This document shows, piece by piece, positions 38,704 through 45,994 of a stretch of 64,000 nt of DNA (position 1 is its first letter; every line of letters starts with the position of its first letter). Location of the stretch: positions 682,001-746,000 of the forward strand of contig NZ_FOVU01000003.1 of assembly GCF_900115265.1 (NCBI RefSeq), written 5' to 3'. Source of the DNA: Bradyrhizobium sp. Ghvi (GTDB taxonomy: Bacteria; Pseudomonadota; Alphaproteobacteria; Rhizobiales; Xanthobacteraceae). A program made the position numbers and the translations under genes. The notes beneath the pieces were generated by a model, which ran no database searches, was not told the origin of the DNA, and worked only from the letters and a program-made list of their open reading frames with translations.

Positions 38704-38955
38704 ATGCCGCTGCAATTCCATCGGTCTGTCCGGGACATGGAGATCTGGAGCGCGACCAGCGAGGGCTTCTCGTTCGTGATCAGCTTCGGAAGCCCCACGG
38801 GCCCCGGCTTTCATGGACGATCCGGTTATTTGGCGAGTTGGCGTCCGCTCCACAAAAACCAGGCTGCAATCAAGATTGGCGGCTCGCCCTTTCGAACGTT
38901 AGCCGAGGCCGAAGGGGCCTGCAGCGACCTGGCGGGGCATCTAGCACCACGATGA
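38704..38955 (+). CDS. Hypothetical small protein (83 residues)
   Basis: The sequence looks like a compact soluble domain: MEIWSATSEGFSFVISF, then GRSGYLASWRPLHKNQAAIKI and a C-terminal helix (FRTLAEAEGACSDLAGHLAPR). An AT-rich promoter-like cluster (TTAGATTAATTTTGGTTTAAT) ends 35 bases before the ATG. No strong ribosome binding site is seen. I recognise no family. It is convergent with the response regulator downstream. Confidence 0.5.
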   Translation: MPLQFHRSVRDMEIWSATSEGFSFVISFGSPTGPGFHGRSGYLASWRPLHKNQAAIKIGGSPFRTLAEAEGACSDLAGHLAPR

Positions 38956-38991
38956 CCCCCTACACACGCTCCGAGAAGCCAAACGTCCCCG

Positions 38992-39681
38992 TCACTTCAC
39001 GCCCTCCGGATCCTGACGCAGGAAGTCAGGGGTGTCCGTGTCACGTGACGCGGCATGCAGCTCGTTTCGCGAAATCGCCAATGCCGCGAGAACCGTACGA
39101 TTGCTGATGTCCAGCTTTTGGAAGATATGATGAAGGTGGACCTTGATCGTACCGTCGGCAAGGTTCAACCGACGTCCAATCTCCTTGTTCGACAGCCCCT
39201 CCGACACGAGCCGCATGATTTGCCGCTCCCGGTCCGTCAGTTGTGTCAGAGGATTTGCATCGGGGCGGGCCTCATCATTGCCTTGCCAGGCGTTTGGCGA
39301 GGCCGTTGCTTGGCCCTGGGCGGCTTTCCGCAGGGTTGCCACCAGCATCTCGGCATCCGAATCCTTCGAGAGGACGATGCAGGCGCCGTCCGAGGCCAGG
39401 CTTTGCAACTCACAATCGGCCGCGATACCGGCGAAGAAGACTACCGCGGGCCTTGGGCGTGCAGCATTTGCGGGAGCGAGGATTTGCTGTCGGCTGACAG
39501 AGGGCAGTGCGGCATCGACAAGCGCGACATCAGGTACAAGAAATCGGATTGCCTCAATGCAGCTCGCACCATCGCCGCAGGATGCAACGATCGCAAAATC
39601 GCGCTGCGTCGCAAGAACGCTCCTGACCCCTTGCAAAACGATCGGATGTCGATCCGCGATGACAATTCTGGTGCGGCGCAT
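38992..39681 (-). CDS. NarL/FixJ-type response regulator
   Basis: This is a 229-residue two-domain regulator. The receiver domain (TRIVIADRHPIVLQGVRSVL) keeps the phosphate-accepting Asp in PDVALVDAALPS and the Lys in VLSKDSDAE. The C-terminal LuxR HTH is complete (LTDRERQIMRLVSEGLSNKE, GTIKVHLHHIFQKLDISNRT). It is clearly paralogous to the first 240 residues of the fusion at 32521-35910, which lacks the Asp. No histidine kinase gene is present in the window, so its partner is elsewhere. AGGGAA precedes the ATG at 39681. Confidence 0.9.
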   Translation of the reverse strand: MRRTRIVIADRHPIVLQGVRSVLATQRDFAIVASCGDGASCIEAIRFLVPDVALVDAALPSVSRQQILAPANAARPRPAVVFFAGIAADCELQSLASDGACIVLSKDSDAEMLVATLRKAAQGQATASPNAWQGNDEARPDANPLTQLTDRERQIMRLVSEGLSNKEIGRRLNLADGTIKVHLHHIFQKLDISNRTVLAALAISRNELHAASRDTDTPDFLRQDPEGVK

Positions 39682-40612
39682 ACTTCCCTGCCTATCGCTA
39701 ACAACCCCCCGCGCAGCCGTTTAATCCGACAATCTCGTCAAAACGCGAGGATGCACCAGTCCGCTCGGACAAAACGTCACACAGTCTCAAATCCCAGACA
39801 GCCAAAGTTCGACGGCTGCGCCAAAGTAACTTGACCTGCAAACACGCGCAGCACCGTAAGAATGCGGTGCTCCACGCAAAATTCGTCGGAAGTCCTCGAC
39901 GTAGCAACGCTCTTTCGACAACGCTCGATAGATTCAATCGGCAGATTCCCCTAGAGAGTGTCATCGGTGCACGGATCCCGCCTTGTATGATGGTAAACAT
40001 CCAATTAACTTCGTTGGTGCTATTATTACCAACGATATATTGGGACATTCATAATTCAAATTTAACATTCGACGAAATCTTGACGGACACGAGACCATTC
40101 AAAAGCCGCGCTTCTGGAGGGAGGGAGGGAAATCATACTATTCACCAAGGCGGAGCCAGGTAATGAAGCACGAAATGGCTGCGTCGCGCATCCCGTGTAG
40201 CAACGATGAACACCGGTCACCCAAATTGGAGCTGCATCTTCGTCAATTCAGCATCTTCAACGAGCGGATACGGAGGGCATCGTTGACAATGAGTAGGTGG
40301 TCACATGTATTCTTCAGCTGTTTTGCGTCAAACTCATCAAGCTCTTATCGTTCAATTTACTGAATTGCAGAACTTGCGTAGCCGCGTGTTGAGGGCCGAG
40401 CTTAGACTGCTTACGCCCAGACGACGAGCCTGCGGGTGGAGGGCGCTCAGGAAGCGGCCGCGCGTTCGGAGGTATGGGCCCAGCCGGTAACTCCGATCAA
40501 CCACTCCTTGTCCACTGGCGCAGCCGCACGAGTGGATCGCGCTTGCCGGCCCCCGGTTTGACCTGATAATCCCCCTCCTGTTTCGTTCGGAGCTAGTTGG
40601 GGACGGCTTTCC
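39682..40612. other. Long region (931 bases) without a confident gene
   Basis: No gene is called. It contains an AT-rich cluster (about 39998-40080) with a dyad CGTTGGT(40012-40018)/ACCAACG(40028-40034), and a polypurine run near 40116. Two weak plus-strand frames exist. One at 40163 gives 66 residues. One at 40305 gives 61 residues, begins MYSSAVLRQTHQALIVQFTE, has AGGTGG four bases upstream and a helix-like middle (LQNLRSRVLRAELRLL). The second may be real. Confidence 0.4.
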
Positions 40613-40957
40613 ATGGAGAATGAGGACTGGGCATCCATGACCACAGCCGAGCTGTGGCAGCTCTATGATGAGGTCACGACTGTTCTCAGTCGCAGGATGA
40701 CAGCGGAAAAAGCCAAGCTCGAAGAACGGCTTCGCAAGATTGAGGGGACCGGCGCTCCGGCTCAAAATGAGGAACGCCCTCGCCGCCCCTACCCCCCAGT
40801 GCTGCCAAAATACCAGAACCCAAAGAATCCGTCTGAAACTTGGTCCGGTCGCGGTAAGCAGCCCCGATGGCTCAAGGCCCAGCTTCGAGCCGGCAAGAAG
40901 CTAAACGATCTGCTGATTGATCGCTCGTCCGCGCAAAGGCGCCGCCGAACCGGCTGA
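40613..40957 (+). CDS. H-NS-family histone-like protein
   Basis: This 114-residue protein has the H-NS plan. An N-terminal coiled coil (TAELWQLYDEVTTVLSRRM, EKAKLEERLRKIEG) is followed by a proline-rich linker and the C-terminal DNA-binding motif KYQNPKNPSETWSGRGKQPRWL, in which the GRGKxPxW core is diagnostic. Such proteins bind and silence AT-rich DNA; this fits the many AT-rich promoter clusters around it. The ATG at 40613 gives the longest protein. The ATG at 40637 (MTTAELWQLY), with AGGA upstream, is an alternative. Confidence 0.9.
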   Translation: MENEDWASMTTAELWQLYDEVTTVLSRRMTAEKAKLEERLRKIEGTGAPAQNEERPRRPYPPVLPKYQNPKNPSETWSGRGKQPRWLKAQLRAGKKLNDLLIDRSSAQRRRRTG

Positions 40958-41018
40958 CCGCCAGGCCCGCCAGCGGCGCCTATGTTATCCACGGCAGCAG
41001 CTGCCCGTAGGGTCGATC

Positions 41019-41240
41019 TTACCGATCCCGGTCTTCTTTCCCGTTAGGACTGCCATCATCGCCACCATTGCCGAAGCCATTGTTGCCACGCACAATGTGA
41101 CCGCCTGAGCCCGCTATCGCGGCTGACGTCAGGGAGGTGGAGAGCAACAGCGTCACAGTCGGAGGAGTAACGGCGGCAAATTTTCCGCAGTTCTTCAGGA
41201 ATTCGCGACGATCGTCGCCTTCTGTGTCGAGATGGGTCAT
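41019..41240 (-). CDS. Small protein with twin-arginine signal (73 residues)
   Basis: This is a paralogue of the protein at 37936-38445. The signal region, DDRREFLKNCGKFAAVTPP then TVTLLLSTSLTSAAIAGSGG, matches it residue for residue at most positions. The mature part is only about 25 residues, Gly/Asn/Asp-rich (RGNNGFGNGGDDGSPNGKED). The ATG at 41240 (MTHLDTEGDD) is chosen to match the paralogue; the ribosome binding site is weak. Function unknown. With so short a mature part, the signal segment itself may be the working part, for example as a membrane anchor. Confidence 0.7.
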   Translation of the reverse strand: MTHLDTEGDDRREFLKNCGKFAAVTPPTVTLLLSTSLTSAAIAGSGGHIVRGNNGFGNGGDDGSPNGKEDRDR

Positions 41241-41521
41241 CGGCTCGCTCTGCTTCAATCCAGCCCTCTGCCAGGATAGACCTCTATTATCGCGCCTCAA
41301 GTTAAATATGTTAATTTCGTCCTATTTAATTTCTTTGTGATGGACGTCTGGCTTTGGTGCATGCAGCAAGTCGACATTCCCGTCGCGCCAAGCCTCAAGC
41401 GCCAGGCGCGCGGCATCCATTTATTGACATTTATTATCCTGTGAATTAATAATATATTTAATTTGGTGGCCGACGGGCCTCGAGCCGAAAGTTCCTCGTA
41501 CTGCAGCCGGAGTCTGCGAAA
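41241..41521. promoter_or_regulatory. AT-rich divergent region between Tat-signal gene and 2OG oxygenase
   Basis: AT-rich blocks lie at about 41300-41335 and 41420-41466 (TTATTGACATTTATTATCC, GAATTAATAATATATTTAATT) and probably hold both promoters. On the minus strand a 32-codon frame (41420-41322, MDAARLALEAWRDGNVDLLH) is protein-like but has no well-placed ribosome binding site. I leave it uncalled. Confidence 0.4.
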
Positions 41522-42361
41522 TTGCATGTTGATTTCCAGCTTCACTCGTTGAGCGGCCTCTTTGCCCGGGCCAGCTCCCTGCGCAACGAGTACGCCAGCG
41601 CAAGGCCATGGCCGCACATCGTCGTCAATGATGCGTTCCCTGAAAAATTGTTGGACATGGTCGCGGCCGAATGCACAGCCCTCCCCGAGGCTCGCCTGGT
41701 CACCACGAATACCGATCGCCTTGTGAAGCAAGAGGTATCGGATGGACTGGGGCCAGCCACTCAGCATCTGCTGAACCTGGTGGATAGTGCGCGCTTCCGA
41801 GAATTCATATCGGCGGTCACTGGCGTTCACGACCTTCTTTCCGACCCGACGCACAAATTTGCGGGGGTGCATCGAACACCTCCCGGCGGCTTCACGAAGA
41901 TTCATCGCGATTTCGAGGTTCACCCGATGACCGGGCTGTTCCACCGAGTCAATTTGCTCATCTATCTCAATCGGGATTGGCCCGAAGCTTACGGTGGCAG
42001 CCTTGAATTGTGGCCTGCGGACATGTCGGCACTGGGGTGCCGTATCTTTCCGCGGTTCAACAGCATGATCCTCTGGGAGACGCATGGTGGCACCCTCCAC
42101 GGCCTCCCGGATCCGGTCACCTGCCCGCCGGGTCGAATGCGCCTTTCGGTCGCGTCCTACTACTACACGACAACGCGCCGCGTCGCCGCGTCGGGTGAAC
42201 GCCGCGTCCGGTATTGGGCCGCGCGGCCCGGCGAGGATCAATGGATTGAGCGAATGAGCTGGCAGGATCATTTGCGCGCGCTCATACCCGACCGGCTCCA
42301 CAACGTGCTCCGGACAGTGCGCGATCGGATCTCCAGAGCACATCGGTCCAGAGAACGATGA
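41522..42361 (+). CDS. 2-oxoglutarate/Fe(II)-dependent oxygenase family protein
   Basis: This is a 279-residue double-stranded beta-helix oxygenase. The metal triad is visible: HRD in FTKIHRDFEVHP and the distal His in GGTLHGLPDPV. The 2OG-binding Arg is in CPPGRMRLSVASYYYT, and VNLLIYLNRDWPEAYGGSLE is the conserved core strand block. The family hydroxylates proteins or small molecules; the substrate is unknown. TTG at 41522 is the likely start (GGAG nine bases upstream; TAA in frame at 41459). It heads an operon with the next two genes. Confidence 0.85.
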   Translation: MHVDFQLHSLSGLFARASSLRNEYASARPWPHIVVNDAFPEKLLDMVAAECTALPEARLVTTNTDRLVKQEVSDGLGPATQHLLNLVDSARFREFISAVTGVHDLLSDPTHKFAGVHRTPPGGFTKIHRDFEVHPMTGLFHRVNLLIYLNRDWPEAYGGSLELWPADMSALGCRIFPRFNSMILWETHGGTLHGLPDPVTCPPGRMRLSVASYYYTTTRRVAASGERRVRYWAARPGEDQWIERMSWQDHLRALIPDRLHNVLRTVRDRISRAHRSRER

Positions 42362-42398
42362 AGCCGGCATCTTCCAGCGGCAACAGCAGGATCGATCA

Positions 42399-43460
42399 AT
42401 GACCGGGGGTGGAGCAACACTCGCGCACTTGCGCTCTGGCGATACCAATACGGCAGCTCCTCGCAGACCTGGCTTCTCACCCGTTCGACTGCGGACGCTG
42501 ATGAAACTCGCCGTCGCGGACACCGGACTGGACATGTCGGGAATGACTGTGCTGACCGAAGCCGCGACCGGCGCTTATTCCGTAACCCCGGTCCTCGCCG
42601 CAATGGCGGGAGCCAAGCAGGTCTACGCATTCACCAGATCTGGCCGCCATGGGACCGTGTCCGATGCCAAACGGCAGATTTTGGAGCTCGCAGCACCCAT
42701 TGGCGTCGCTGATCGCATCCAGATTCTGGAGAAGGTCAGTCCTGAGGTGCTTCACAACGTCGACATCGTAACCAACAGTGGCCACCTACGTCCTATTACA
42801 GCTGAGCTGATCGCCCACCTGCGCGGCGACGCCGTGATTGCCCTGATGTTTGAGGCTTGGGAATTTCGTCGCGAGGACCTGGATATCGAAGCGTGCGCGC
42901 GGCGCGAGATCCCGGTGGTCGGCGTCAACGAGCGGCACCCCGCCGTCGATGTCTTCTCATTTCTTGGGCCGCTTGCCGTGAAGCAGTTGCACGATTGCGG
43001 TTTTGCGGTCCTCGGCAACACCATCGGCTTGCTCTGCGACAATGACTTCCTTGCCCCGCTGCACACCGGACTGGCCGGCCTGGGGGCGAACGTCGAGACG
43101 TTCAAGAACGTCGCAGCCGTCCGTCCCGGCGCTTGGGATGCGTTCGTCGTCGCGTTGCAGCCTGCGACAACGCCGCGCGTCGGCGAGGCGGAGGCTGCGC
43201 ATCTGGCCGCATGCGCGCCCGGTGCCGTGGTGATGCAGTTCTGGGGCGACATCGATCGCGCGGCGCTGGCACGAAACGGTCTTAGCGTGTGGCCCACACT
43301 ATCCGTCGGGCAGGGCCATATGGGCATTCTTCTGTCAGAGATCGGTCCCGAGCCGATCGTACGATTGCAGACCGGGGGCTTGCGTGCGGCCGAATGGGTT
43401 CGACGCGGCGGTGCCGTGACCCCGGACGGCTTCGCGCAGCTCGTACGATGGCAGGAATGA
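42399..43460 (+). CDS. Unassigned protein with Rossmann-like nucleotide-binding features
   Basis: This is a 353-residue protein I cannot place in a family. MTVLTEAATGAYSVTPVLAAMAGAKQVYAF looks like a Gly/Ala-rich nucleotide-binding loop followed by a strand and helix. VDIVTNSGHLRPITAELIAHL and ALMFEAWEFRREDLDIEAC suggest a second domain, as in NAD-dependent dehydrogenases of the alanine dehydrogenase or SAH hydrolase fold. It lies 37 bases after the oxygenase gene and one base before the formyltransferase gene, so it works with them. A role in making or modifying a formylated product is inference. Confidence 0.7.
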   Translation: MTGGGATLAHLRSGDTNTAAPRRPGFSPVRLRTLMKLAVADTGLDMSGMTVLTEAATGAYSVTPVLAAMAGAKQVYAFTRSGRHGTVSDAKRQILELAAPIGVADRIQILEKVSPEVLHNVDIVTNSGHLRPITAELIAHLRGDAVIALMFEAWEFRREDLDIEACARREIPVVGVNERHPAVDVFSFLGPLAVKQLHDCGFAVLGNTIGLLCDNDFLAPLHTGLAGLGANVETFKNVAAVRPGAWDAFVVALQPATTPRVGEAEAAHLAACAPGAVVMQFWGDIDRAALARNGLSVWPTLSVGQGHMGILLSEIGPEPIVRLQTGGLRAAEWVRRGGAVTPDGFAQLVRWQE

Positions 43461-43461
43461 C

Positions 43462-44463
43462 ATGACCGAGCGGCCTCAGCCCGATGTCGTCCTTCTCGCT
43501 GATGGACCGACCGGCTTCGCCGCGCTTCGCTCGTTGGCTGCGCAGTGCCGCGTGGTCCAGGTCTTCCGTAAACCGGACCCGCCCGGGGCCGGCGCGTTGA
43601 GGGCATTTGCCAGGGCTCGCGACATCCCGGTCGCGGAGCTGCAGGAATTGAACCAGCTTCGGAAAACGATCGCCGATCTGCGCCCCGCCGCCGTCGTGAT
43701 CTCTTCCTTCGATCGGATCATCCCGCCGCAGATTCTTGCATTATGCCGCTTCGTCAACGTGCACTATTCGCTTCTGCCGCATTATCGCGGCCGGGCCAAC
43801 GTCAACTGGGCTATTATTAATGGCGAGACGACCGCCGGGATCAGCATCCACCTCGTCATCCCGGAGCTCGATGGCGGCAATCTACTGTTTCAGCAGGCGA
43901 TCCCGATCGGCCCGGACGACACTGTCACGTGCCTGTACGAACGCCTCAACGCGATCCAGGAACGCGAGCTCGGCGGGGTGATCCTGCGGGCGATCACCGG
44001 CTATCAGGGCACCAGTCAGAATGCCGATCGGGCCTCCTATGGCTGCACCCGCGTGCCGGAAGACGGAGAGATCGATTGGCGACAGCCGACCGACGTCATT
44101 GATCGGCTGATCCGCGGATTGACCCCGCCATTTCCCGGGGCCTTCACCCATCTTGACGCTCGGCGGCTCATCATTGCCAGCGCCTCGCCGCGGCTCGACG
44201 CTCCGCCCTATATCGGCCGCGTCCCGGGACGGATCGTGGGGCGCTCGCCCTCCGAAGGCTGGGTCGACGTGCTGACCGGCGACGGCGTCCTGCGCGTGTT
44301 CAGCCTCCTCACCGCCAATTCCGAACAGCCATGTGCTGCCACTTCCGTCATCGGATCGACGCGAGCCACTCTCGGGCTGTCGCGCCTCGATCTTCTCCGC
44401 CGGATCGTGGCGCTTGAAGACAGGCTGGCCTCGCTCGAGCAGATCAAATGCGCTCAGGAGTAG
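43462..44463 (+). CDS. Formyltransferase-family protein
   Basis: This is a 333-residue enzyme related to methionyl-tRNA formyltransferase and sugar N-formyltransferases. The folate-binding/catalytic block is VNVHYSLLPHYRGRANVNWA, then GETTAGISIHLVIPELDGG, with Asn, His and Asp in the expected spacing (NxH...D). A C-terminal Fmt_C-like barrel follows. The N-terminus differs from Fmt, so a sugar or small-molecule amine is a more likely target than Met-tRNA. Aminosugar transaminases in the same island fit this. The start ATG is one base after the previous stop. Confidence 0.82.
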   Translation: MTERPQPDVVLLADGPTGFAALRSLAAQCRVVQVFRKPDPPGAGALRAFARARDIPVAELQELNQLRKTIADLRPAAVVISSFDRIIPPQILALCRFVNVHYSLLPHYRGRANVNWAIINGETTAGISIHLVIPELDGGNLLFQQAIPIGPDDTVTCLYERLNAIQERELGGVILRAITGYQGTSQNADRASYGCTRVPEDGEIDWRQPTDVIDRLIRGLTPPFPGAFTHLDARRLIIASASPRLDAPPYIGRVPGRIVGRSPSEGWVDVLTGDGVLRVFSLLTANSEQPCAATSVIGSTRATLGLSRLDLLRRIVALEDRLASLEQIKCAQE

Positions 44464-44503
44464 CCGAGGCCGCCTCCGACGAAAAGGCGCAGCCTTCCGG
44501 CGC

Positions 44504-45121
44504 TCATGCCCCTTCCCGTCCCACCGCAGCCCACAGCCCGTTGCTGCCCGGGCTCTGCACGCGGACCCAGCGATAGGGCGTCCGCCACCATTGCTTGATC
44601 TGCGGCGTGAGGTTGTCCAGAACCATGTCGCCGCTCCTGGTGCGCACGAGGAGCACCAGATGATGCTCTCCAGAACCAACGACCACTTCACTCAACAGCA
44701 GGACGCGCGCCGGCCAACCGCGCTGAAGCAACTCGTGGCGCTTGCTCACCGCGTAATCGTTGCAATCGCCGCGAGGGGGGTTGATGATCCACGCCTCGCC
44801 CGCAAGACCGAGCTCGTTGCGCTCCGGCGCGATTGCCACGTTGACCCTATGATTGACTTCCCGCAGGTCTGACCATCGGTTGTCAGTCAAGCGGATGGGC
44901 CCGCCGCGGAAGGAGCGTCGCGCGCGGCATTCGGCCTCATAGCGCAGACAAAACATCGTGTAGCTGAGGGGGGCGAGCGTCGGGCGTCCCAGCTCGATAT
45001 TCGCGGGAGCCGACCGCTGATCCCCGGGCACCATCGCCAATGCCGCACGCGCCCACTGAACGCCGCCGCCAGTCATGAGAGCCAGCGCTGCCGCGACGAC
45101 CGCTGTCGAGGCTCGTTGCAT
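44504..45121 (-). CDS. Transglutaminase-like cysteine protease (BTLCP, LapG family)
   Basis: This is a 205-residue exported protein with a signal peptide (MQRASTAVVAAALALMTGGG then QWARA). The catalytic residues are all present: Cys in RGDCNDYAVSKRHEL, His in GEHHLVLLVRT and Asp in DMVLDNLTPQI. LapG, the known member, is a periplasmic protease that clips type I-secreted adhesins from the cell surface under LapD/c-di-GMP control. A type I secretion operon is encoded 840 bases away, but no LapD is seen. The start is the ATG at 45121. Confidence 0.88.
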   Translation of the reverse strand: MQRASTAVVAAALALMTGGGVQWARAALAMVPGDQRSAPANIELGRPTLAPLSYTMFCLRYEAECRARRSFRGGPIRLTDNRWSDLREVNHRVNVAIAPERNELGLAGEAWIINPPRGDCNDYAVSKRHELLQRGWPARVLLLSEVVVGSGEHHLVLLVRTRSGDMVLDNLTPQIKQWWRTPYRWVRVQSPGSNGLWAAVGREGA

Positions 45122-45508
45122 CTGCCGATCCCCATTCGAATGCCAACCAGGGCCGGGATTCACACTCGGAGCAGCCCCCCCGGTGATGGGAGCGGGCACT
45201 CCGCAGATTTATATTATCTAAAAGTTAATTTATTTAAATTAAATTACAACAATAAAATCGAAATTAAATATGCGGAAAGTCGCAAGGGACAACCGCTGCG
45301 CCGCCACGCGTTCAGCCGAAGGCAGAATGGGAATGAATTGGGCGGGATTTATCGGCGCGGAAGCGCAATAAGCGCGGTGCCGAACCTGCTTTGACCGCCC
45401 TCAGGCAAGACTACGATCTAACGGTCGGATACAATTATAATTGTTGATTTAATTATTAACCGAGGCCAACCTTCGACCGCACTTCCCCCAGGCAGGAAGG
45501 GATTTCAT
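45122..45508. promoter_or_regulatory. Divergent AT-rich promoter region
   Basis: Two AT-rich blocks are present: about 45212-45272 (AAAAGTTAATTTATTTAAAT and AAATTACAACAATAAAAT) and about 45428-45462. The second contains a perfect 14-base palindrome ACAATTATAATTGT (45431-45444) followed by TTGATTTAATTATTAACC. This is about 65 bases before the start at 45509. It looks like an operator or promoter. No gene is seen. Confidence 0.5.
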
Positions 45509-45994
45509 ATGCCGGATGAGCTACTCGTCATTCTGGGGGCCGAAGCCACCATACTTGTCTTCGTAGCCGCGATGACCCTGTACGCCAGGCGCATGGACGT
45601 CCTGAGCGGACGCTCGTTCGAGCAGTCGGAGGTCTCGCCCACAGGCATCTGGCATCGGTCACGGTCGCTCCGTCGGACGGCGCACGGTCTCCTGCGGCGC
45701 TTGACCAGGAGGTGGCGCGACCGCACGAGGTTTGCTCCGGCAAATCTTTTGCAACGGCCTGACATCACCAGACTGCGGCAGTCACTTCTTCCAAACCCGA
45801 CCGCAGGATTCGTCCCGCCCCTGGCGCGCTTTCGCCGGCCTGCGACGCCCGCTGCCGATGCGTCCGGCCGACCAGTCGTGTTTTCAGAGCCCGATCGCAA
45901 CGCCGCGCCCCGAAGGTCGGGCGTCGATCCCGAACGAATGCTGTCGTGCGCGGCCGCGGAGATTCAGCGCTCCTTGAACGCCCGCTCCGCCTGA
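45509..45994 (+). CDS. Hypothetical membrane-anchored protein (161 residues)
   Basis: The N-terminus holds one membrane segment (ELLVILGAEATILVFVAAMTLYA). The rest is Arg-rich and probably cytoplasmic (HRSRSLRRTAHGLLRRLTRRW). AAGGGA precedes the ATG at 45509. The last 31 bases overlap the end of the convergent hlyD-type gene. I recognise no family. The island position suggests a link to secretion or surface assembly, but nothing in the sequence shows it. Confidence 0.55.
   Translation: MPDELLVILGAEATILVFVAAMTLYARRMDVLSGRSFEQSEVSPTGIWHRSRSLRRTAHGLLRRLTRRWRDRTRFAPANLLQRPDITRLRQSLLPNPTAGFVPPLARFRRPATPAADASGRPVVFSEPDRNAAPRRSGVDPERMLSCAAAEIQRSLNARSA

Noticed and set aside
39698..40048. Minus-strand frame of 116 codons upstream of the response regulator
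   Set aside because: Cys/Arg/Trp-rich with no ribosome binding site; looks non-coding.
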